A program made the position numbers and the translations under genes. Shown in pieces: positions 58,114 to 64,000 of a stretch of 64,000 bases of DNA. Below the pieces are notes generated by a model. That model was not told where the DNA came from. It saw only the letters and a list, made by a program, of their open reading frames with translations, and searched no databases. Within the stretch, counting starts at the first letter, position 1; each line of letters opens with the position of its first letter. The DNA is taken from positions 868,001 to 932,000 of the forward strand of contig CBDCMO010000002.1 of the NCBI GenBank assembly GCA_965219125.1. The letters run 5' to 3'. This DNA is from JBBSOK01 sp965219125 (GTDB lineage Bacteria; Bacteroidota; Bacteroidia; Flavobacteriales; Flavobacteriaceae).

Positions 58114-59967
58114 TTATTTGATTGATACTTTAATTGTCGAGGTATTTGCTTTTCCATTTATTTTAACAAGATAGACACCTGTGGACAAATCGCTACTGTT
58201 AAAAGTACCTCTGTATCCTTTTCCAGCATTTATCATTGTGCCTGTTTTCAATTTTTTACCTTGAATATCATATACTTCAAAATTCAAATCTTCAACAACA
58301 TCTTTACTTGCTACAAAAATTTCGTGAGTTCCTTCATTTATTGGATAAACGCTTACATTGTAATAGTTTTCAGTTTGATCTAAAGTTCCTAAGACGGGAA
58401 TGTTATCTAAATTAAAACCTGCCACACGCGTTCTCCAAGCGTTGTTTGATCTAAAATATTCACTTGTAAACCAGAAAGTTTCACCATCCGGATCCATTGT
58501 CATTTGAGAGTAATCCCCAAATCTATCACTTTGAAAATGGGAGCCAATTCCTTCTTTTATAGTCTGCTCTTCAAAACTCATTTGGTTTAGCGGGTCACTA
58601 GATAATCTACCTGTAAAACGTAATGATGGTCTAGTTTCTGAACTGGATACACTGTAAGCCAAAGCTATATTTCCATTTAAGTCCATTCCCATACTTCCCA
58701 TAAATCTATTTTCAATATCATTTCTAGACCACGTACTTTCTTGAAAGATTGAAAAAGGATTATTATCTGTATTACGCAATTCGTACCAACGTATCCCTAT
58801 TCTACCTTCTCCAACATCTGTATTAAAATTTAAGATCATTGAATTATGATCATCAAAAGAACGATAATTAACCATATACGATACAATACCACTTTGTGAT
58901 GTTAATTTCTGGCTTGTTCCCGGTTGCGGTACTTCTCCTTGCCCAAAAGGAGCAAAGGTAGAATCGAATGGAGAAGTTGGGATTATTGCAGGTATAGAGA
59001 TTCTTGAAAGATTGGGTTCTGCAAAGTTTGGTCTAACTTCCCATACTTTTAATTGATCGAAAGGAATTGAGTTTGACCACCCATCATCTTGTAAATAAAC
59101 TATATATCCCGGTGCATCTATTGGTGCTTCTGTACCCAACAAATTGGCAGGTGTTGGTCCGAAAATTGTATTTGGGTTTCGTATTGCTCCTGGCAAGTTG
59201 AATCCTAAAATTACAGGATCTGTAATACCTGCTAACATACCCACACGATCTAATGCATACACAACATTGCCTTGATTTTTATTTGCAGTCATAAAATAAG
59301 CACTCGGCCAAACACTGTAATGCGGATAATCTGGAAAAGCGTCTAATGAATATTCGTAAACATTGTAAGTTCCTGTAGGATCTGGTGTTGTTGATATCCC
59401 TATAATTAATGCATCATCACTAACACGAAATTGACTTACAAAAAATCTATCTGCCAATTGATCATACATAATTATAGGATCGCCATTGTTATTGCCCGAA
59501 CCAAGAAATGTACCTAAAGAAGTTGGCCCCAAAAGTACATCTCCAGTTTTGTCAAATATTTTAACAACAACGTTTACAGCTTGTACATAATGATTTGGTC
59601 CAACCGCACCAGAAGGATCTGGCGGAATAAAGCCACCACTTTCGTTAAAATCTACACCATCAAAATTTACTAAGATATCTTGTGGAGATCTAAAGGAATT
59701 TTCGCTCTGAGCAATTGGGTCTGCGCCATTTAAGGGCAATGCATTCGGATTATTTTTCGGCGGAACCCTCATATTATTGTAGATTTCACGCACTTCATTT
59801 TCTTCATCGTCGTTATTCTTTGGTGCTACAGTTGGAAAGTCGCGCAATGCGCCTGTTTCTCCAAGAAATATACCGTGAGATACGATGATTGGTGCAAATT
59901 CAGACTGAGCTGATACACCTGCCATTATTAATAAAAATAATGTAATTGAGAATATTTGTTTTTTCAT
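58114..59967 (-). CDS. T9SS cargo protein, propeller-like
   Basis: A 617-aa secreted protein: signal peptide of about 20 residues (FSITLFLLIMAGVSAQ), a large beta-rich region (about 90-525) and a type A sorting domain (about 540-617, VYPINEGTHEIFVASKD, then YDIQGKKLKTG and LSTGVYLVKING). Inside, NFDGVDFNESGGFIPPDPSGA and QLADRFFVSQFRV are typical of flavobacterial surface proteins with a propeller fold. No catalytic residues are evident. The region MGSMGMDLNGNIALAYSVSS is matched in the gene at 62.3-64 kb, so the two are paralogs. Confidence 0.82.
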   Translation of the reverse strand: MKKQIFSITLFLLIMAGVSAQSEFAPIIVSHGIFLGETGALRDFPTVAPKNNDDEENEVREIYNNMRVPPKNNPNALPLNGADPIAQSENSFRSPQDILVNFDGVDFNESGGFIPPDPSGAVGPNHYVQAVNVVVKIFDKTGDVLLGPTSLGTFLGSGNNNGDPIIMYDQLADRFFVSQFRVSDDALIIGISTTPDPTGTYNVYEYSLDAFPDYPHYSVWPSAYFMTANKNQGNVVYALDRVGMLAGITDPVILGFNLPGAIRNPNTIFGPTPANLLGTEAPIDAPGYIVYLQDDGWSNSIPFDQLKVWEVRPNFAEPNLSRISIPAIIPTSPFDSTFAPFGQGEVPQPGTSQKLTSQSGIVSYMVNYRSFDDHNSMILNFNTDVGEGRIGIRWYELRNTDNNPFSIFQESTWSRNDIENRFMGSMGMDLNGNIALAYSVSSSETRPSLRFTGRLSSDPLNQMSFEEQTIKEGIGSHFQSDRFGDYSQMTMDPDGETFWFTSEYFRSNNAWRTRVAGFNLDNIPVLGTLDQTENYYNVSVYPINEGTHEIFVASKDVVEDLNFEVYDIQGKKLKTGTMINAGKGYRGTFNSSDLSTGVYLVKINGKANTSTIKVSIK

Positions 59968-60143
59968 AAACTATTTTTGTGAACTGCAATATAACGAAAA
60001 ATGTCTATAATTTGTACGTATGCGTTACGTTAAAATTTGTTATTGTCAAGCTATCATTTTGAATATGAATATTTTGATTTACAATTTAACCGAGTTTCCT
60101 CTACCTTTAATTGATTAAATAAATTATGTTACAAATTGAAATT

Positions 60144-62099
60144 TTATTCAATAAGTAGCTTTTTCACGGTAGTAAATTTTTCACTTTTCATAACGATAGT
60201 ATAAATACCTGGTGGCAAATTAAATTGATGAAAGTTGTTATTCGAAATAATAAAACTATCCACTTCCCTTCCATCCAATGCAAAAACTTTTGCATCTGTT
60301 TTTGTATTTATTCCACTAAAATATACCCTACTTTTACTCGGATTTGGATAAATTTTAATTTCAGAAATTGAATTTGTACTTACGCTAAGGCTTGGATCAT
60401 AAATTTCGCCTTGTAGACTTCCATAAATATAATCTACCAATTCTGGCTTATCTATAAAAGGATTTCGGTTAAACTGCCATGTGTAAATAATATTGTTTCG
60501 GTGCATTTCAAAATCGTCCGCAGGATCATCTATATTCCACTGTAACAATGTTGCCAAATCGCCAAGTTGTCCAACTGTTGCATTATCCGGATCGCCATTT
60601 ACCAGTTCTAGATTATTATATCGTACCGCAATGTACATTACTGCTCTGGCAGCATCACCTTTCCAACTTCCTAAATTGCCGGCTGGGCCTGAATATTCTC
60701 CATAATCCTTATTATTGCGAGCGCTATTTTCTGGTCCGTCTGTAGCTCTAAGTCCGTGCCCGTCAGAAACGCCGTGCCTAATTGAATCTGCCGATGTTGT
60801 TACAAAAATATCACGTCCATCTGCAACACCATCATAGTCAATAGTGTAAAATCCACCTCGGGAACGTGGGTATGTATGCTCGCGATTCCAAAGGCCAACA
60901 CTACTGCCTCCCATGCTTTGGTATAGAATTTTTTTACGTGCCTGTTCAGTATAAAAAAGCCAAACTTCATTACTGTTTAGTGGACTTTGATCAGCTTCTT
61001 TTAAAATATCAATAGCATCATTATAAGTTTGCGCCCTTACATTGTCGCTCGTAATTATATTTTGCAACTCTTGTCTCAATTCTGCACCCGCAAGTCCCGT
61101 TAAGCTATCATAATAACCAGTTGGAGCTGTACTTTCTACAATCCCGTATGTTGGATTTAAAGGTGTACCATAGTTAGCCATTGTAAAATCTACATCTTCA
61201 ACTAAAACCTCATCATCATTTTTCAATAAATTGTATTGAACGGGTACGTTGCCTATGTGAATTTTCGCAAACTCATCGCCATCATTAACACCATCTGTAG
61301 TTAGCTGTATTTGCACTGAAGTGGAATTATTACCAGCCGCAATTGTAAATGAAGTATTACCTGAATAATCATTTATATCAAATGTGCCGTTTGAAAGATT
61401 GAAACTTACCGTTAATGCGGTTGTAGTATTAAATTCTGTAGTAAAATTGATGGTCATTATTTGACCTTCCAAATATTGAGGTTGATCTGTTGTGTATGAA
61501 ATACCGTTAAAGTCGAAACCTGTACCGTCGTTCAACTCGCCCGGCGTTGGTGTAGTTACGGTATATGTGCCATCATTATTTCTTTGAATGGAATTTGTTG
61601 TTCCGTTGCCACCTTCATCTTCGTTTGTTTGAACATTAATCCCTAATAAAGTCATCAAGCCAGTATCGTCAGCATCGCTTGTATCATATAATAAAGCATC
61701 TATTAAGTTTGTTGTTGTTGCTTGAGTGAATAATGGCCAATCGGTATCACTACCCAAATATACTGCAACCGCATCTGCCCCATTTTGAATGGTGGAAGAT
61801 GGAATTATTAAGGTAGGAATTGGAGAAACTCCAGTGCTCCCAATTAACAATAAGCCGTTCACATCGGTTGTGTAGCCGTCTAAATCTATCGTAAAATAGC
61901 TACTATCATTTCCACTTGCAGAACCGTTGAAAAGAACAACAACGTAACCATCCAAGGCAAAGTTTGGCGTATCGCTCTTTAGTTCAATAAATTCAGCAAA
62001 ATCTGCTCCTTCGGTATCGCTGTCCAATTCATTCACAACAATTTGAGAAGTACAAATTGACGAAATAAATAGAAATGTAAGAAAAGTAAATAATTTCAT
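60144..62099 (-). CDS. Secreted multi-domain endonuclease I with lamin-tail domain
   Basis: A 651-aa cargo. Order: signal peptide (LFTFLTFLFISSICTSQ); lamin-tail domain (about 20-190, IVVNELDSDTEGADFAEFIE); Calx-beta-like strand region (about 205-300, VQIQLTTDGVNDGDEFAKI); endonuclease I domain (about 315-575) with catalytic NREHTYPRS (His near 406) and WKGDAARAVMYIAVRY; type A sorting tail (about 585-651, IKIYPNPSKSRVYFSG). The lamin-tail plus nuclease pairing is seen in other extracellular nucleases. TAGCTTTG at 62119-62126 (minus) may be its -7 element. Confidence 0.92.
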   Translation of the reverse strand: MKLFTFLTFLFISSICTSQIVVNELDSDTEGADFAEFIELKSDTPNFALDGYVVVLFNGSASGNDSSYFTIDLDGYTTDVNGLLLIGSTGVSPIPTLIIPSSTIQNGADAVAVYLGSDTDWPLFTQATTTNLIDALLYDTSDADDTGLMTLLGINVQTNEDEGGNGTTNSIQRNNDGTYTVTTPTPGELNDGTGFDFNGISYTTDQPQYLEGQIMTINFTTEFNTTTALTVSFNLSNGTFDINDYSGNTSFTIAAGNNSTSVQIQLTTDGVNDGDEFAKIHIGNVPVQYNLLKNDDEVLVEDVDFTMANYGTPLNPTYGIVESTAPTGYYDSLTGLAGAELRQELQNIITSDNVRAQTYNDAIDILKEADQSPLNSNEVWLFYTEQARKKILYQSMGGSSVGLWNREHTYPRSRGGFYTIDYDGVADGRDIFVTTSADSIRHGVSDGHGLRATDGPENSARNNKDYGEYSGPAGNLGSWKGDAARAVMYIAVRYNNLELVNGDPDNATVGQLGDLATLLQWNIDDPADDFEMHRNNIIYTWQFNRNPFIDKPELVDYIYGSLQGEIYDPSLSVSTNSISEIKIYPNPSKSRVYFSGINTKTDAKVFALDGREVDSFIISNNNFHQFNLPPGIYTIVMKSEKFTTVKKLLIE

Positions 62100-62118
62100 A
62101 ATTGCGTAGTTTTTTTTG

Positions 62119-62126
62119 CAAAGCTA
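62119..62126 (-). promoter_or_regulatory. Possible -7 element of the lamin-tail nuclease gene
   Basis: TAGCTTTG on the minus strand, about 20 bp before the ATG; the nearest upstream TTG is only 13 nt away, so the assignment is weak. Confidence 0.4.
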
Positions 62127-62266
62127 TAATTTAATATGACAATCTCCTTTAATGGCTAAAATGATAATTAATTGATAATATTAAAGAAGACAAGAATGCA
62201 TATAAAAATTGGTATTTAGTAAAGAATAAAATTCAAGAAATCACTATAAATTTCGATGGAAAATAA

Positions 62267-62293
62267 AAAAGCAGGCTTATTAAGCCTGCTTTT
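62267..62293 (-). terminator. Rho-independent terminator of the edge T9SS gene
   Basis: AAAAGCAGGCTTA and TAAGCCTGCTTTT pair perfectly over 13 bp around one base, followed by A/T-rich sequence. It begins 19 bp after the stop at 62312. Confidence 0.88.
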
Positions 62294-62311
62294 CAAAGTA
62301 AAATTTAAAAG

Positions 62312-64000
62312 TTATTTTACAATGATTCTTTCAGTTTTTATTGAATTTGTGAATTCACCGCCTACTTTTAGTAAGTAAACACCACTTGCGGCAGAAGACA
62401 TATCCAATTTTAAATTATGTGAACCAGCCGATTTTTCAATCATTTTAATACCCAATTCTTGGCCTAACATATTGAAAACCGAAACATAAGCTCTTCCATC
62501 ATAATCAGATTTTAGAATAATATCAAAGATTTTATTATCAGCGCTAGAAATTATTAAATCTGAATTCTGTATTGCAATATCCTCAATTCCTAAAGTACCA
62601 ATATTTGCAGTATAATCTTCCGTTTCCCCATAATCAGTTATTTCGCAAGCATCGGTTGGAACAGGACCATTATAGTTAGATTTGGCTCTCATTATGTGTG
62701 CACCAATAGTTGCATTGGCAGGCACAACCAAATCAAAAGTTTCGGTAAAAGTACCTCCAGCTTGACCGTTTGCAATTTCGTGGTTTGTTACAACCCTTTC
62801 ATTATTTGAGAAGACTGAATCATCATTAAAATCTATCCATACAGTTATAAATTGATCACCATAACCGGTAGTAACAGTCAAATCGTTAGTGCTTCCAGGC
62901 GCTAAATTTGCTACAAGATTTCTAAAATCTGCGTAACCTTCGCACCCAGAAGGATTATTAATGTCTGCAACTGAAAACAACTCGAATCCATCTCCGAATG
63001 AACAATCTAATACTGGTTGGCAGAATAAATTTTCTACCACTTTAGTAACACTATCATTACTTGGATCAGCATCTCCGGTCAAATCTGTTGAAACAGTTAA
63101 ACTGTAAGTTCCAAGTGTTGAAAAATCAAAAGGTACAGCAAAAGTAAATTCTGTTTCTTCTCCAGACGTTATAGGTCCCGCAAAACTCTCAACCACTGGT
63201 GTTGAACCATCAACGCTATATTGCACATTAAAATTTGATTGTGTTGAAGCTCCAAAGTTCTTAATGGTTGCAACTATAGGCTCAACCAATAATCCTGTCA
63301 TTGATTCAGGAGAAACTATTTCAGTAATCCCCACATCATTTGCAAAAAGATTTTTCACAACTTTTGTAAACGTGTCATTTGGGTTAAATTCATCATTTGC
63401 CAAAGCTGTTTTTACTTCTATAGAATATTCTTGACCCGTTGTTGAAAGATCTACAGTTTGATTAAATGTATAGTTGTCTGTTTCATTGGCTGCAATACTG
63501 CCTGTGTAATTTTCGGTAGCGATTAAATTTCCATTTACTCGCAACTCCAATGGAATAGTAGTTTGAGTATCGGTACCAAAATTTCTAATACTTACTTGAA
63601 CGGTTTCGGCATTTGTTAAAATCCCGTCTTCTGGCTGTAAAATATTACTTATTCCAACGTCGTTATTAAAACCGCCTGATAATGAAAATGATGCAATTTG
63701 AGTTCGCCAAGAATTATTTGCGAAAAAATAATCTGCCGTGTACCAGAAAGTAAAGTTATCTGGATCCAATGTTACGTGACCATAATCGCCATATCTATAA
63801 GTATTTGTACGAACTCCAGTACCTTGAACAATAGAGGTTTCTGCAACCGTCATTTGCCCAAGAGGATCACCGTCATAACGGCCTGTATATCGTAAGCCAA
63901 CAGGTAATGTAGCACTACCTATGCTAAAAGCCATTCCTATATTTCCAGCAGCATCCATTGAAGAACTACTCATAAATCTGCTGTTACCATCTGCTACAGA
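62312..64000 (-). CDS. T9SS cargo with CARDB-like and GEVED domains, N-terminus outside window
   Basis: At least 562 aa are present; the frame is open to the window edge, and codons before the first internal ATG read VADGNSRFMSSSSMD, matching the paralog at 58.1-60 kb, so this ATG is not the start. Order: end of a propeller-like region; two CARDB-like repeats (each beginning NDVGISNI or NDVGITEI); a GEVED domain (VWIDFNDDSVFSNNERV to DYGETEDYT); and a type A sorting domain (ISSADNKIFDIILKSDYDGR to LLKVGGEFTNSIKTERIIVK). Probably a surface adhesin or binding protein. Confidence 0.85.
   Translation of the reverse strand, partial: SVADGNSRFMSSSSMDAAGNIGMAFSIGSATLPVGLRYTGRYDGDPLGQMTVAETSIVQGTGVRTNTYRYGDYGHVTLDPDNFTFWYTADYFFANNSWRTQIASFSLSGGFNNDVGISNILQPEDGILTNAETVQVSIRNFGTDTQTTIPLELRVNGNLIATENYTGSIAANETDNYTFNQTVDLSTTGQEYSIEVKTALANDEFNPNDTFTKVVKNLFANDVGITEIVSPESMTGLLVEPIVATIKNFGASTQSNFNVQYSVDGSTPVVESFAGPITSGEETEFTFAVPFDFSTLGTYSLTVSTDLTGDADPSNDSVTKVVENLFCQPVLDCSFGDGFELFSVADINNPSGCEGYADFRNLVANLAPGSTNDLTVTTGYGDQFITVWIDFNDDSVFSNNERVVTNHEIANGQAGGTFTETFDLVVPANATIGAHIMRAKSNYNGPVPTDACEITDYGETEDYTANIGTLGIEDIAIQNSDLIISSADNKIFDIILKSDYDGRAYVSVFNMLGQELGIKMIEKSAGSHNLKLDMSSAASGVYLLKVGGEFTNSIKTERIIVK

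Noticed and set aside
1..64000. tRNA, rRNA, riboswitch or prophage
   Set aside because: Gaps between genes were read on both strands and showed no cloverleaf with the T-loop consensus, no conserved riboswitch core and no phage structural genes. A covariance-model search would be needed to exclude small RNAs.

Overview
The window looks like part of the chromosome of a marine-type Flavobacteriaceae (Bacteroidota). Evidence: very AT-rich DNA; promoters of the Bacteroidota form TTG/TTTG-N19/20-TAnnTTTG, seen intact at rpsF, rpmH, rpmE2 and deaD; many TTG starts; type IX secretion (T9SS) C-terminal sorting domains; and lineage-typical families (DUF4252, DUF4199, DUF6495-like, the GlmU-like nucleotidyltransferase, carB without its regulatory domain). 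The genus cannot be fixed from sequence alone. I saw no tRNA, rRNA, CRISPR, insertion sequence or prophage.

Layout. 1-16 kb is mostly housekeeping: hisS (cut by the window edge), a MacB/FtsX permease, the rpsF-rpsR-rplI ribosomal operon, a LytTR response regulator convergent with priA, a nadC-yihY-chalcone-isomerase-like-DUF2147 gene string, rlmH, a cold-shock type DEAD-box helicase with its own promoter and leader hairpin, an 8-bp tandem repeat, and a trmH-rdgB pair. 16-28 kb holds a sirtuin, purB, an ECF sigma/anti-sigma-like/DUF4252 operon, an S41 protease lipoprotein, a metal-chelate (cobalamin or siderophore) ABC importer, rmuC, a thioesterase and a tiny T9SS cargo. 28-39 kb carries carB, rpmH, a membrane protein with a Gly/Arg tail, a lytic transglycosylase, a pirin, mtaB and an orphan peptide-binding lipoprotein.

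39-45 kb is a self-contained drug-efflux operon (TetR, TolC, EmrA-like and EmrB-like) with a double palindromic operator. 44-53 kb has the GlmU-like gene, rpmE2, a DUF4199 protein, a polyprenyl-type glycosyltransferase, a PIN toxin/DUF6364 antitoxin pair with a palindrome at its start, phosphoglucomutase and an MsbA-like exporter. 53-54.5 kb is a second ECF sigma module. 54.5-64 kb has a YCF48-like lipoprotein, an RsmB-type methyltransferase and a cluster of four T9SS cargo proteins: two endonuclease I enzymes of different architecture alternating with two related propeller-like proteins, the last cut by the window end.

No clearly new multi-gene system was found. The most notable points are the tandem operator that overrides the apparent TetR start, the recurrent quasi-periodic intergenic repeats, the secreted nuclease cluster, a cargo protein that is almost only a sorting tag, and the duplicated motif in the second sigma module.
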